Source: JAJPKK01 sp963747835
Lineage (GTDB): Bacteria; Pseudomonadota; Alphaproteobacteria; Rhizobiales; Xanthobacteraceae
NCBI GenBank assembly: GCA_963747835.1
Contig: CAVVGO010000005.1
Span: 1,674,001-1,738,000, forward strand
DNA length: 64,000 nucleotides
Reading direction: 5' to 3'
Shown here piece by piece: positions 8,524-18,592 of this stretch (position 1 is the stretch's first letter; each line of letters begins with the position of its first letter). The notes below the pieces were generated by a model. It searched no databases and was not told where the DNA came from. It saw only the letters and a program-made list of their open reading frames with translations. A program made the position numbers and the translations under genes.

Positions 8524-9183
8524 CTACTGGCACGTGCCGACAGAGCGGTCGCCCCACGCACATCCCACGGACGTATCCGACCGGGTTCTCTGGCGCGGAG
8601 CGGGTCCGGTCTGCCATAAGTCGACGCCACCGGGCTCAGGATGTCCGGCCGGCGCGCCGGCATTCGGATTTGTCATGGCGCCCAGACCGCCAAGCAGGAC
8701 TGCACCGACCCCAAGTGTGAGTGCGATGTTTCGATTATCGACCTTTTTTGCCTGAACCATTCTGAGGCTGTTCTCGGCTGTGGGAACTCCGTGTTCGGCA
8801 GCGATACGGAATAGACGCTCCGCTTCGTCGAGGTCAGTTTCAACGCCCAGACCCAGCGCATAGAGCCTGCCAAGGTTGGCGGACGCGCTGCTTTCTCCCC
8901 GGTGTATCGCCTCGCGATACCAGCGTGCCGCCTCCCCATAGTCCCGAGTCACGATCCTACCCTGGTCATACATGATGCCGAGATTGTTCTGGGCTACCGC
9001 GTGGCCAAACGAGGCAGCAGTGCGCATCCAGGTAAATGCCCCCTGCATATCTCCGTTAGCTTGCGCCTCGTTCGCTCTCCTGAACGCTTCCGCCCCTTTG
9101 ATTGCATCGGTGTCCTCGGTGCGAGCGGTCGGGACCGTCGCACCGGGCGTCCGCGCGGTAGAGGGATGCGACGGCGGGGGGCC
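8524..9183 (-). pseudogene. Sel1-repeat protein remnant, 5' end lost
   Basis: The coherent part encodes about 220 residues. A Ser/Thr/Pro-rich linker is followed by two to three Sel1-like repeats (QGAFTWMRTAASFGHAVAQN, YGEAARWYREAIHRGESSA, LDEAERLFRIAAEHG), then a hydrophobic segment (IALTLGVGAVLLGGLGAM) and a Pro/Gly tail. Sel1 repeats are alpha-solenoid protein-interaction modules. No start codon with a ribosome-binding site precedes the repeats. Going upstream, the frame runs straight into the antisense of hsdR at about 9180, so the native beginning is missing. The only internal ATG (9048) has GGAG two bases away, which is too close. Confidence 0.6.
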
Positions 9184-12100
9184 GGCGAGCCCGCCGCCGA
9201 GCGCGACGATCCAGACTACCGCGACGTGATCCTCGAACGGCGCCTGCGGCAGGCGCTCGCAGGCCTTAATCCGGCGCTGCCGCCCGAGGCGCTGGAAGAC
9301 GCTTTTCGTAAACTGACGCGCGCACAGGCGCCGTCGCTGATCGAACGCAACCGCCTCGTGCACAACATGCTGGTGAACGGCGTAGCGGTGGAGTATCGCC
9401 GCCCCGACGGCTCGATCGCCGGCGCACAGGCACAGGTGATCGACTTTTCCGATCCCGATGCCAACGACTGGCTGGCCGTCAACCAATTCACCGTCGCCGA
9501 GGGGCAACATACGCGCCGGCCCGACGTGGTGATGTTTCTCAACGGCCTGCCGCTCGCGGTCGTCGAACTCAAGAACCCGGCCGACGAGAATGCCACCATC
9601 TGGTCGGCATTCCAGCAGCTTCAGACCTATCAGGCGCAGATACCGGCACTGTTCGCGACCAATGCGGTGCTGGTCGCGTCCGATGGACTCCAAGCGCGGA
9701 TCGGCGCGCTCGGCACCGGCAAGGAATGGTTCAAGCCGTGGCGGACCATCACGGGGCGCGATGATGTCGGCAAGCTCGCCGAGCTTCAGGTGGTGCTTGA
9801 GGGCGTATTCGAGAAGCGCCGGTTTCTCGATCTTGTGCGCCACTTCATCGTGTTCGAGGAACTCGGCGGCGGCCAGCTCGCCAAGAAAATGGCCGGTTAC
9901 CACCAATTCCATGCGGTGAACGTCGCTTTGGAGGAGACCCTTCGGGCGGCGGTGCTTGCGCCCGGCGCGGCGGCGCGGCGCGGATTTGCCGAGGAGGCCG
10001 GGCGCTACAACGCGGGGCCGATGGTCGGCGGCGAGGCGGGCGATCGGCGCGTCGGCGTGGTGTGGCATACGCAAGGGTCGGGAAAGAGCCTGACCATGGC
10101 GTTCTATGCGGGCCGCGTGATCCTGGCGCCGGACATGCAAAATCCGACCATCGTGGTCTTGACCGACCGCAACGATCTCGACGATCAGCTTTTCGGCACC
10201 TTCGCTCGCTGCCGCGACCTGTTGCGCCAGCCGCCGGTGCAGGCCGAGGACCGCGCGGACCTGCGGGCCAAGCTTTCGGTCGCGTCGGGCGGCGTGGTCT
10301 TCACTACCATCCAGAAGTTCTTTCCCGAGGAGCGGGGCGACCGCCACCCGATATTGTCGGAACGCCGCAATATCGTGGTCATCGCCGACGAAGCGCACCG
10401 CAGCCAATACGACTTCATCGACGGCTTCGCCCGGCACATGCGCGACGCCCTGCCCAACGCTTCCTTCATCGGCTTTACCGGAACGCCGATCGAAAAGACC
10501 GACGCCAACACGCGGGCGGTATTCGGCGACTACATCAGCGTCTACGACATCCAACGCGCCGTGGTCGATGGCGCGACGGTGCCGATCTACTATGAAAGCC
10601 GGCTTGCGAAGTTGGAGTTGAAGGCTTCCGAACGGCCGAACATCGATCCCGAATTCGAGGAGGCGACGGAAGGCGAAGAGGTCGCCCGCAAGGAAAAGCT
10701 CAAGTCCAAATGGGCGCAGCTTGAGGCCGTTGTCGGCTCCGAGGCCCGCATCAGGCTCATTGCCCGGGATTTCGTTGAGCACTTCGAGAACCGATTGGCG
10801 GCGATGGACGGCAAGGCCATGATCGTGGTGATGAGCCGCCGCATCGCGGTTGCGCTCTACAACGAGATCGTCAAGCTCCGGCCGGCGTGGCACGGCAATG
10901 AGGACGAGAAGGGCGCGCTGAAGATCGTGATGACCGGGTCGGCGTCCGATCCACTGGATTGGCAAAACCATATCCGCAGCAAGCAGCGCCGCGAGGACCT
11001 GGCCAACCGGTTTCGCGATTCTGCGGACCCGTTCAAGATCGTCATCGTGCGCGACATGTGGCTCACCGGGTTCGACGCCCCAAGTCTTTCCACGATGTAT
11101 GTCGACAAGCCGATGCGCGGGCACGGGCTGATGCAGGCCATCGCCCGCGTGAACCGCGTCTTCAAAGACAAGCCCGGCGGACTCGTCGTGGACTACCTGG
11201 GGCTGGCCGCCGAACTCAAGCAGGCGCTGGCGACCTACACCGAAGCCGGCGGCACGGGCAAAACGGCGCTCGACCAGGCTGAAGCCGTTGCGTTGATGCT
11301 GAGTAAATACGAGGTCTGCCTTGGGCTGTTCCACGGCTTTGACCGGTCGCATTGGCTGACGGGTACGCCGGGGCAGAGGCTTTCGCTATTGCCGGCCGCG
11401 CAGGAACACATCCTGGCGCAGAACGACGGCAAGAACCGCCTGTTACAGGCGGTGACGGACCTATCAAAGGCGTTCGCCCTGGCGGTGCCGCATGAGGATG
11501 CACTTCGCATCCGCGATGATGTCGGATTCTTCCAGGCCGTGCGGGCGGCGCTCACGAAAAGTGTATCGGGTGAGCGCAAGTCGAGCGAAGACCTCGATCA
11601 TGCCATCCGCCAAATCATCTCCAAGGCGATGGTGTCCGACGAAGTCGTGGACATCTTCGCGGCGGCCGGCTTGAAGAAGCCGGACATCTCGATCCTTTCC
11701 GATGAATTTCTGGCGGAAGTTCGCGGCATGCCGCAGCGAAACCTGGCCGTCGAACTCCTTCAGAAGCTGTTGAGGGGCGAGATCAGGCTGCGCTCGCGGC
11801 GCAACCTGGTGCAGGCGCGCTCATTTTCAGAGATGCTTGAAACGTCGCTGCGGCGCTACCAGAATCGCGCAATCGAAACTGCCAAGGTCATCGAAGAGCT
11901 GATCGCGCTTGCCAAGGACATGCGGCAGGCCGCGCAGCGCGGCGTGGCGCTGGGGCTGAGCGATGACGAGGTGGCTTTCTACGATGCGCTGGAGACCAAC
12001 GACAGCGCGGTCAAGGTCATGGGCGACGACGCGCTGCGCACGATTGCGCGCGAGCTGGTCGCGACGGTGCGGGCCAATGTCACGATCGACTGGGCGGTCC

Positions 12101-12249
12101 GCGAGAACGTGCGAGCGCACCTTCGCGTGCTGGTGAAGCGGATTTTGCGCAAGTACGGCTACCCGCCGGACATGCAGGAGAAGGCAACCAAAACGGTGCT
12201 GGAGCAGGCGGAACTGCTGTCCGAGGGATGGGAGGGCTGGGCGGCGTAA
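9166..12249 (+). pseudogene. hsdR: Type I restriction endonuclease subunit R, N-terminally truncated
   Basis: Motor and nuclease parts are complete over about 1,020 residues: the PD-(D/E)XK core D120, E134-L-K136 and QLQTY (QxxxY), Walker A TQGSGKSL, a DEAH-type ADEAHRS, FTGTPIE and the helicase motif QAIARVNR. HsdR-like sequence begins only at GEPAAERDDPDYRDV (about 9184). The usual first 25-40 residues, including the expected start, are absent, and the bases before belong to a minus-strand Sel1 gene. An ATG at 9166 has GAGGG directly against it, a poor site. HsdR normally works as R2M2S with HsdM and HsdS, and neither gene is in this window. It is probably inactive. Confidence 0.8.
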
Positions 12250-12430
12250 CGGCGCGCGGGAGCCCGGAGGCTTTTTTGGCGGATCGCCATCAAGAAATCA
12301 CATTCGGGGAATATAGTCCTATTGTCGATGCGCCGCAGCGAGGAAATACCAATGAAGATTTTGGCAGACGAACCACCGCAAACAATCACTGTTATTTTCT
12401 CTGCACTCAGGGAATTCCGGGCAAGCCTGT

Positions 12431-12464
12431 AGCCCGCGTTGAGCGCAAGCGAAATGCGGGGGCT
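12431..12464. repeat. REP-like imperfect palindrome, copy 1
   Basis: AGCCCGCGTT and its imperfect complement AATGCGGGGGCT flank GAGCGCAAGCG. This has the form of the short repeated palindromes (AGCCCGsrTt...gCGCaGCg...) found between genes in Bradyrhizobiaceae. It belongs to the same family as the copies at 12517-12555 and 18476-18516. Confidence 0.55.
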
Positions 12465-12516
12465 CCCGGCCAGCAACGCCGTCTCGAAAGGCATGGCAAA
12501 TGCGGCACCACCGGCC

Positions 12517-12555
12517 CCCGGATTGCGGGCCGCGAAGGGCGGCCCTTAATCCGGG
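12517..12555. repeat. REP-like nested palindrome, copy 2
   Basis: The outer arms CCCGGATT/AATCCGGG enclose an inner stem GGGCCGC/GCGGCCC with loop GAAGG, and GCTACGG follows. The nested structure would make a stable hairpin in DNA or RNA. It lies 50 bases from copy 1 and may end transcription between hsdR and the converging UbiD gene. Confidence 0.6.
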
Positions 12556-12593
12556 CTACGGAGCTCGCTACGGACTCGCACCCGTACGCCCCG

Positions 12594-14027
12594 TCAAAAC
12601 CCCGGCGGCAGATGCTCGGACCATTTGGCCTTGATGCGGGCATCGAGGTCGCGGCTCGATCGGGCCACCACCGGGAAGGTGTCGCGGCGCGCGAACGGCT
12701 TGCAGGCGTCGATCACGACGCGGGCGTTGCGGCGATCGGTGTCGCCGTCGTAGCACATCGGGTCGAGGTGGGTGCTCCAGCAGCCGCGCACGATGTCGAC
12801 GTCCTCGCGCGGGTCGCAGCGCGTGCACATCGCCCAGATCACGTCGTTGATGTTGGTCGGATCGATGTCGTCGTCGACCACGATGGTCCAGCGGTTCGAA
12901 TAGGCGCCGGCGTGGCACTGCGAGGCGATGAAGCCGGCCTGCTTGGAATGGCCGCCGTAGAGTTGCTTGATCGATACCGTGAGCCAGAACCTGCTGCCGC
13001 CGGCCTCGTGCGCCCACACGCCCTTGACCTCCGGCACGCCGGCGGCTTCGAGCTGGTTCCACACCGCGCCGCAGCGGTAGGTACCGAGATAGAAGGTGTT
13101 GTCGTTGGGCGGCACTGCCGGGATCGCGCCGAGCAGGATCGGGTTGTCGCGATGCATCAGCGTCGCGATGCGGATCGCGGGCTCGGGTCGCGTGCCGCCG
13201 GCGTAATAGCCGGTCCATTCGCCGAGCGGGCCTTCCTGGATCATGTCGCCGGGATGGATGAAACCCTCGAACGCGATTTCGGCATTGGCCGGCACCGGCA
13301 GTCCGGTCTTGGGCATGTTGAAGACCTCGACCGGCTCGCCGAGGATGCCGCCGGCCGCCTCGAACTCGCTCTTGCCGTACGGGATTTCGAGGCCCGCGAG
13401 CATGAACAGCGCCGGATGCATGCCGACCACGACGGCGACCGGGCAGGGCTGTTTGCGGTCGTGATACTTGGTCATCAGGATGCGGCCGTGCTTGCCGGGC
13501 GACATCATGACGGTCGCGACGTCGGGCCCCTGGCTCTGGATGCGATAGGCGCCGTAGTTGATCCAGCCGGAGTCCGGGTCCTTCATCACCACCATGCAGG
13601 CAGTGCCGATGAAGGCGCCGCCGTCATGCTCGTGCCAGACCGGGGTCGGGATTTTGCCGATGTCGACGGCCTTGCCCGCACTGACGTTCTCCAGCAGCGG
13701 GCCGCCATTGACCTCCTTGGGCTTGAAGGTCGGCGCGTCGCGCATGTAGTTGCGCCACCACCGGATCAGGTCCATTTCCGAGCCGCGCGGCGGCAGGCCG
13801 AGCGCGATGTTGATGCGGGTGACCGAGGTCAGGATGTTAGCGAGGACGCGATGCCCCTTGGCGAAGCCCGGCACCTCGTCGAACATCACGGCGGGATTGC
13901 CCATCTTGCGCTGATAGATGTCGACGATGCCGCCGATCTCCTCGCGCGGCTCGGCGCCGCGGATGGTCTTCAGTTCGCCCGCCGCTTCGATCTCGGCGAT
14001 CCAGTTGCGCAAGTCCTTGTTGGCCAC
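12594..14027 (-). CDS. UbiD-family decarboxylase
   Basis: The 477-residue product matches the length and pattern of UbiD-type (de)carboxylases, which use prenylated FMN to interconvert aromatic or unsaturated acids and CO2. The stretch EGPLGEWTGYY is the strongly conserved family signature, and GIPTPVWHEHDGG-like and DPTNINDVIWA regions are also present. The start is GTG with GGGAG upstream. The downstream neighbour on the same strand is UbiD, read after the dehydrogenase gene 56 bases upstream, so the two are probably co-transcribed. A divergent TctC binding protein suggests a carboxylic acid substrate. No ubiX-like prenyltransferase is nearby. It is more like the catabolic UbiD clade than ubiquinone-synthesis UbiD, but this is uncertain. 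Confidence 0.85.
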   Translation of the reverse strand: MANKDLRNWIAEIEAAGELKTIRGAEPREEIGGIVDIYQRKMGNPAVMFDEVPGFAKGHRVLANILTSVTRINIALGLPPRGSEMDLIRWWRNYMRDAPTFKPKEVNGGPLLENVSAGKAVDIGKIPTPVWHEHDGGAFIGTACMVVMKDPDSGWINYGAYRIQSQGPDVATVMMSPGKHGRILMTKYHDRKQPCPVAVVVGMHPALFMLAGLEIPYGKSEFEAAGGILGEPVEVFNMPKTGLPVPANAEIAFEGFIHPGDMIQEGPLGEWTGYYAGGTRPEPAIRIATLMHRDNPILLGAIPAVPPNDNTFYLGTYRCGAVWNQLEAAGVPEVKGVWAHEAGGSRFWLTVSIKQLYGGHSKQAGFIASQCHAGAYSNRWTIVVDDDIDPTNINDVIWAMCTRCDPREDVDIVRGCWSTHLDPMCYDGDTDRRNARVVIDACKPFARRDTFPVVARSSRDLDARIKAKWSEHLPPGF

Positions 14028-14083
14028 GGCGCGGTCTCCCGAAGGGATGGAGAAAACTTTCGAAGGAGGTGCGAACGATCACA

Positions 14084-15155
14084 TCAATCGATGGCGTCGG
14101 CGACCGACTTGCCGCACGTCACCGTGTCGGCGTTGCCGCCGAGATCGCGGGTGCGCAAGGTCTTCTCGGCGAGCACGTGCTCGATCGCGTCCACCACGGC
14201 GCGGCCGGCTTCCTTCTCGCCGAGATGCTCCAGCATCATGGCGCCCGACCAGATCTGGCCGATCGGATTGGCGATGCCCTGGCCGGCGATGTCGGGTGCC
14301 GAGCCGTGCACGGGCTCGAACACCGAGGGGAACTTGCCCTCCGGATTGATGTTGCCGCTCGGCGCGATGCCGATGGTGCCGGTGCAAGCCGGACCGAGAT
14401 CGGACAGGATGTCGCCGAACAGGTTGGAGCCGACCACCACGTCGAACCAGTCCGGATGCAGCACGAAATGCGCGGTGAGGATATCGATGTGATACTTGTC
14501 CCAGCTGCACGTCGGGGAATGCCTTCGCGACCACTTCGACGCGCTCGTCCCAATACGGCATGGTGATGGAGATGCCGTTCGACTTGGTGGCCGAGGTCAG
14601 GTGCTTCTTCGGCCGCGACCTGGCGAGTTCGAACGCGAACTTCACCACCCGATCGACGCCGATACGGGTCATGTAGGTCTCCTGGACCACGAACTCGCGC
14701 TCGGTGCCGGCGAACATCCGCCCGCCGACGTTGGAATACTCGCCCTCGGTATTCTCGCGCACCACGTAGAAATCGATGTCGCCGGGTTTGCGGCCGGCGA
14801 GCGGGCAGGCGACGCCCGGCATCAGGCGCACCGGGCGCAGGTTGACGTATTGGTCGAACTCGCGCCGCCAGGTCACCAGCGAGCCCCACAGCGAGACATG
14901 GTCCGGGATCTTCGCCGGCCAGCCGACGGCGCCGAAGAAGATCGCGTCGTGGGAGCCGATCTGCGTCTTCCAGTCTTCGGGCATCATGCGGCCGTGCTTT
15001 TCGTAATACTCGACGCTGGCGAAATCGAACCAGTCGAGCCGCAATGCGAAGCCGTGCTTCTTGGCCGCCTGCTCGAGCGCCCGCACGCCTTCCGGCACCA
15101 CTTCCTTGCCGATGCCGTCGCCCGGGATAACGGCGACGCGGTAGGTTTTGCTCAT
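14084..15155 (-). CDS. Tartrate/D-malate/isopropylmalate-type dehydrogenase (one frameshift)
   Basis: This NAD-dependent beta-hydroxyacid oxidative decarboxylase starts MSKTYRVAVIPGDGIGKEVV with GGAG eight bases upstream. PAKIPDHVSLWGSL near residue 80 and the VRENTEGEYSN stretch fit tartrate or D-malate dehydrogenase better than LeuB. An extra base at about 14504 (CAGCTGGGAC where CAGTGGGAC is expected) breaks the frame after FPDVQ. The next frame continues with HPDWFDVVVGSNLFGDILSD to the C-terminus. With the base removed the protein has 356 residues, the family length. The frameshift is probably a sequencing error. The enzyme likely makes or consumes a hydroxy-dicarboxylic acid together with the UbiD neighbour. 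Confidence 0.82.
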
Positions 15156-15300
15156 GAAATGGCTCCACAGGTTGCGGCCCTGATATCAGACGCCGCGGCG
15201 GAGCGGAAGCCGCGGCCGCCCGCGCGCCACCGACGGTTCATCGGGTCCGGAATTGCGCTACTATCGCAAAGCCCGCGGAGCCGGGCAGGGGAGGTTCTCG

Positions 15301-16278
15301 ATGTTGCGGCGAACGACCGCGTGGTTTCTCTTTGCGCTCGCCGGCTTGGCGGCCGGCTTGGCGACCGGCCCGGCGACCGCCGAACATTACCCTTCGCGCC
15401 AAGTCACCCTCGTGGTCCCGTTCGGCCCCGGCAGCACCACCGACATGGCCGCGCGGGTGATCGCGCCCTACCTGCAGGAGGCGATGGGGCAGCCGTTCGT
15501 GATCGAGAACAAGGCGGGTGGCGGCGGCTTGATCGCGGCGGGCGCGGTGGCGCGGGCGCAGCCCGACGGGTACACGTTGCTCGTCACCACCAACACCACA
15601 CACTCGGCCGCGCAGGGCCTGTTCAAGAATGTCCCCTACGATCCCATCAAGGACTTCGATCCCGTCGTCCGGATCGGCAGCTTTCCGAGCTTCGTCGCCG
15701 TCAACCCTCGCCTGCCGATCAACTCGATCCAGGAACTGGTCGCCTACGCCAGGGCCAATCCGGGCAAGCTCGAATACGGTCACGGCAACTCGACCGGACA
15801 GATCGTCGGTGAAGCCATCAAATATCGCACCGGCGTCGACATCGTGCGGGTCGCCTACCGCAGCAATCCGGCCGCCATCACCGACCTGATCGCCGGCCAT
15901 ATCGCCATCATGTTTCCGGACTTCGGCAGCGGCATGGAGTACGTGCGCGCCGGCAGGATTCGTCCGCTCGCGGTTTTCACCAATACGCGCAACAGCCAGT
16001 TGCCGGACGTTCCCACCCTCGACGAGACCGTGATGCCGGGATTTGACGTCCTCGCCTGGGTCGGCATGTTCGCGCCGGCCGGAACGCCGCCGGAGGCGGT
16101 CGACGCGCTCGCCCGGGAGGTGCGCATCATCCTGGCGCGGCCGGATTTGCAGCAGCGCTTCATCGACGCCGGCACCCGCGTATTCTATTCCGGCCCGGAG
16201 GAATTCGGCGACTATGTGAAGAGCGAACTGATGAAATGGCTGGCGCTATGCAAGGAGGCCGGCATCGAACCGGAATAA
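15301..16278 (+). CDS. Tripartite tricarboxylate transporter binding protein (TctC/Bug family)
   Basis: The ATG with GGGGAGG seven bases upstream gives 325 residues. Residues 1-27 are a Sec signal (FLFALAGLAAGLATGPATA). Then comes the Bug-family core: YPSRQVTLVVPFGPGSTTD, a glycine-rich ENKAGGGGLIAAG loop and YDPIKDFDPV. These proteins bind carboxylates in the periplasm and hand them to TctAB, which is not encoded nearby. Orphan binding proteins of this kind are common in the group. It is transcribed divergently from the dehydrogenase/UbiD pair across about 145 bases, so the ligand may be the substrate of those enzymes; that link is inference. Confidence 0.88.
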   Translation: MLRRTTAWFLFALAGLAAGLATGPATAEHYPSRQVTLVVPFGPGSTTDMAARVIAPYLQEAMGQPFVIENKAGGGGLIAAGAVARAQPDGYTLLVTTNTTHSAAQGLFKNVPYDPIKDFDPVVRIGSFPSFVAVNPRLPINSIQELVAYARANPGKLEYGHGNSTGQIVGEAIKYRTGVDIVRVAYRSNPAAITDLIAGHIAIMFPDFGSGMEYVRAGRIRPLAVFTNTRNSQLPDVPTLDETVMPGFDVLAWVGMFAPAGTPPEAVDALAREVRIILARPDLQQRFIDAGTRVFYSGPEEFGDYVKSELMKWLALCKEAGIEPE

Positions 16279-16456
16279 GGGAAGCCGGGATGAGCGAGCC
16301 GGAATGACCGCTACCCAATGGGCCGCGGAACGGCTAGCATGCCGGCCGCTGACCCATCCGGTCGTCGGCACAACGCCGCAACACGCAGTCTAACCCGAAG
16401 CTGCCGAAGGAGACCATCGAAGGTCTCGAGACGGTCTTGGTATGAGGAGGAAAAAC

Positions 16457-17576
16457 ATGAAGCATCGTTGGTTGTTGGGTCTCACCGTGGCGCTCGCCGC
16501 TCCGGTCGCGGTGCCGGCCATCGCCCAGGAGGTTCCGCAGATTCCGTATCGAATCGGTCCCGAATTTCCTCAAGCTGCCGGCCGATATGCATCTCGGCGA
16601 GGCCGCCGGCGTCGCCGTCAATTCCAAGGGACACGTCTTCGTCTATTCGCGCAGCGGTTCGAGCGTCGGGCCGGCTTACGGCAACGCCGCGTCCCAGCTT
16701 CTCGAGTTCACCCCGGACGGCAAGTTTGTCCGCGAGATCGGGCGCAACCTCTACGCCTGGTCGTTCGCTCACACGGTGCGCATCGACAAGGACGACAACA
16801 TCTGGGCCACCGACAAGGGCTCGGACATGATCATCAAGTTCAACAACAAGGACGGCCGGGTCATGATGGTGTTCGGCCGCAAGTCGGAATCCTCCGACGC
16901 CGACGCCCATCCGCTGGAGCGCCCGAATCCGCCGCTGCCCGCCGTAGACGGCCGGTTCCGCCAGCCGACCGACGTCGCCTGGGACCCGGAAGGCAACACC
17001 TACATCAGCGACGGCTACATCAATTCGCGCGTCGCCAAGGTCGACAAGAACGGCAACTGGATCAAGCAATGGGGCTCCAAGGGCTCCGAGCCCGGCCAGT
17101 TCAACACGGTTCATTCGATCGCCACCGACGCCAAGGGCAACGTCTATGTGGCCGATCGCACCAACCGGCGCATCCAGGTGTTCGACGGTGAGGGCAAGCT
17201 CCTCAACATCATCAAGATGGAAGCGCCATTCGATCAAAATGCGCGCCCGGCGATCGGCAACAAGCCGGACCTGTCCCAGTGCGACAAGGTCGGCGGCACA
17301 TTCTGTCCGGGCGCGCCGTGGGCGGTCTGCATCACGCCTGCACCCAACCAGGTGCTCTACGCCGCGGACTCCCATCCGGGCCGCATCTACAAGCTCTCCC
17401 TCGACGGCAAGTTGCTTGGCGTGCTCGGCGAGTCCGGCAAGCAACTCAAGCAGTTCGGATGGATCCACGAAATCGCCTGTCCGTCCGAGAACGTTCTGTT
17501 TGTCGCAGAAATCCTGAACTGGCGCATCCAGAAGCTGATCCTGCACCCGGATCAGGTCAAGGCGGCGAGCCGGTAA
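16457..17576 (+). CDS. Exported NHL-repeat beta-propeller protein (one frameshift)
   Basis: The gene starts at ATG after GAGGAGGAAAAAC and encodes a Sec signal (MKHRWLLGLTVALAAPVAVP...). After IPYR an extra A at about 16552 shifts the frame. The next frame continues from PNFLKLPADMHLGEAAG to the end, giving 372 residues when repaired. The mature part has several NHL-type repeats, each with a D/N-x-Y-V/I-x-D motif (VYVADRTNRRIQVF, NTYISDGYINSRVAKV, LFVAEILNWRIQK), so a six-bladed propeller is likely. Related proteins include peptidyl-alpha-hydroxyglycine lyase-like and generic NHL proteins. No catalytic assignment is possible. Conserved Cys residues occur in CDKVGGTFCPG. Confidence 0.78.
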
Positions 17577-17880
17577 TCCGGCGGCCCAATCGGGAACGGC
17601 GTTCGCGCATGATGGCGAGAAAATGAATCCTCAAGATCATGCGCGCAACCAAGAAAGCCGCCAGCGCCATGGCGCCGGCGGGTTTCGCATTTCTGCATAC
17701 CGGTTGTCATGAACCTGTTGCCGGGCCGGCGCGACATAAGGGACGTTACGCAGGCGTCGGGTCGGTGCCGGCTCATTTCCGCGCCGGCGGCGGTGGACTA
17801 GTCCGGCGTCTGCTGTTACGAAATAGTCAACTTCGGATTGGGTCGATTGCCGGCCACGTCCTCTGGCTCACGAGGCTCCC
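17577..17880. other. Intergenic region, no gene supported
   Basis: Open frames here are short and lack protein-like composition. The segment should carry the 3' end of the NHL transcript and the promoter of the following secreted protein. No palindrome with a T-run is visible. Confidence 0.3.
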
Positions 17881-18405
17881 ATGCATTCGCGAATTAATTC
17901 CCCGCAATCGAACAGTCGATTCAAGTCCACGATCGGGTTGGCTGCATTGGCAGTGGTGTTGACCGGCGCGGCGCCACGAACCGCGCTGAGCGCAACTGAA
18001 GGACCGTTTTCGGCTTTGCATGGTTCGTGGGCGGGCGGCGGGCTCATCAAGAAAGCCAACGGAACCAACGAGCGCATTCGGTGCCGCTCGACCTATGATA
18101 CCGGCGCGACCAGCGTGCAACTCCGGCTGCGCTGCGCCAGCGACAGCTATAATTTTGATCTCAACGCCACGGTGTTTTATGACGGCGGACCGATCTCCGG
18201 GCAGTGGAGCGAGACGACCCGCAGCGTCAACGGCAACATCCAGGGCCGCTCCAGCAACAATGGGCGCTTGGTGCAGGCCGTCGCCTCGGGGCTTGGCTTT
18301 TCGGCCAATCTGACCATGACAACCCGCGGCGAGAAGCAGTCGGTCACGATCCTCGCGCCTGGTACCGAGGTTCCTGAGGTCAATATCACACTCGAGAAGC
18401 ATTAA
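17881..18405 (+). CDS. Secreted hypothetical protein
   Basis: The 174-residue product has an extended signal: a polar N-region (MHSRINSPQSNSRFKS), a hydrophobic core (LAALAVVLTGAAP) and a likely cleavage site near ALSA-TE. The mature part, GPFSALHGSWAGGGLIKKAN followed by RCRSTYD...LRLRCASDSYNFDL, is a beta-rich domain with two Cys likely in a disulfide. It resembles short exported proteins seen widely in Bradyrhizobium relatives but without assigned function. The ATG lacks a strong ribosome-binding site (GGCTCCC only). It stands alone upstream of a REP-like palindrome. Confidence 0.65.
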   Translation: MHSRINSPQSNSRFKSTIGLAALAVVLTGAAPRTALSATEGPFSALHGSWAGGGLIKKANGTNERIRCRSTYDTGATSVQLRLRCASDSYNFDLNATVFYDGGPISGQWSETTRSVNGNIQGRSSNNGRLVQAVASGLGFSANLTMTTRGEKQSVTILAPGTEVPEVNITLEKH

Positions 18406-18475
18406 TAGCAGCGCAATTCGTGGGCTTGTTGCCCGCGAGTGCGTCATCCTGGCCGCGAGCGCACCAGAACCGTAG

Positions 18476-18516
18476 CCCGGATGAGCGGTAGCGGCTTTGC
18501 GACCGCGACATCCGGG
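18476..18516. repeat. REP-like palindrome, copy 3
   Basis: CCCGGATG and CATCCGGG are the outer arms around GAGCGGTAGCGG...CGACCGCG. A related but weaker element (CCCGGGTG...CACCCAGG) follows at about 18547. They lie between two converging genes, the secreted protein (+) and the RND exporter (-), the usual position for these elements. Confidence 0.55.
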
Positions 18517-18592
18517 ACCGCCCTCTCAAATTGCACTCATCCCCGTCCCCGGGTGTCGCTTCGCTCACCCAGGTTACGAAGAAGATTCGGGG

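Larger units (their letters stand above)
12250..12593. other. Intergenic region with REP-like palindromes
   Basis: This gap between hsdR and the 3' end of the UbiD gene contains two palindromic REP-like elements, listed separately. A 26-codon frame at 12352-12432 (MKILADEPPQTITV...) has GAGGA seven bases upstream of its ATG, but it runs into the first palindrome and matches nothing I know. No other gene is supported. Confidence 0.4.

Noticed and set aside
9184..11352. Very long minus-strand open frame continuing from the Sel1 remnant through hsdR
   Set aside because: It is antisense to the intact nuclease and helicase motifs of hsdR. Only the part left of about 9183 has Sel1 sequence; the rest is His/Arg/Asp-rich shadow sequence typical of GC-rich genomes.
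12352..12432. 26-codon frame MKILADEPPQTITV... with a GAGGA site
   Set aside because: It runs into a REP-like palindrome, has no recognisable family and could easily be chance; at most it is the start of a lost gene.
12228..14492. 754-codon plus-strand open frame
   Set aside because: It is antisense to the UbiD decarboxylase, where EGPLGEWTGYY and full family length are on the minus strand.
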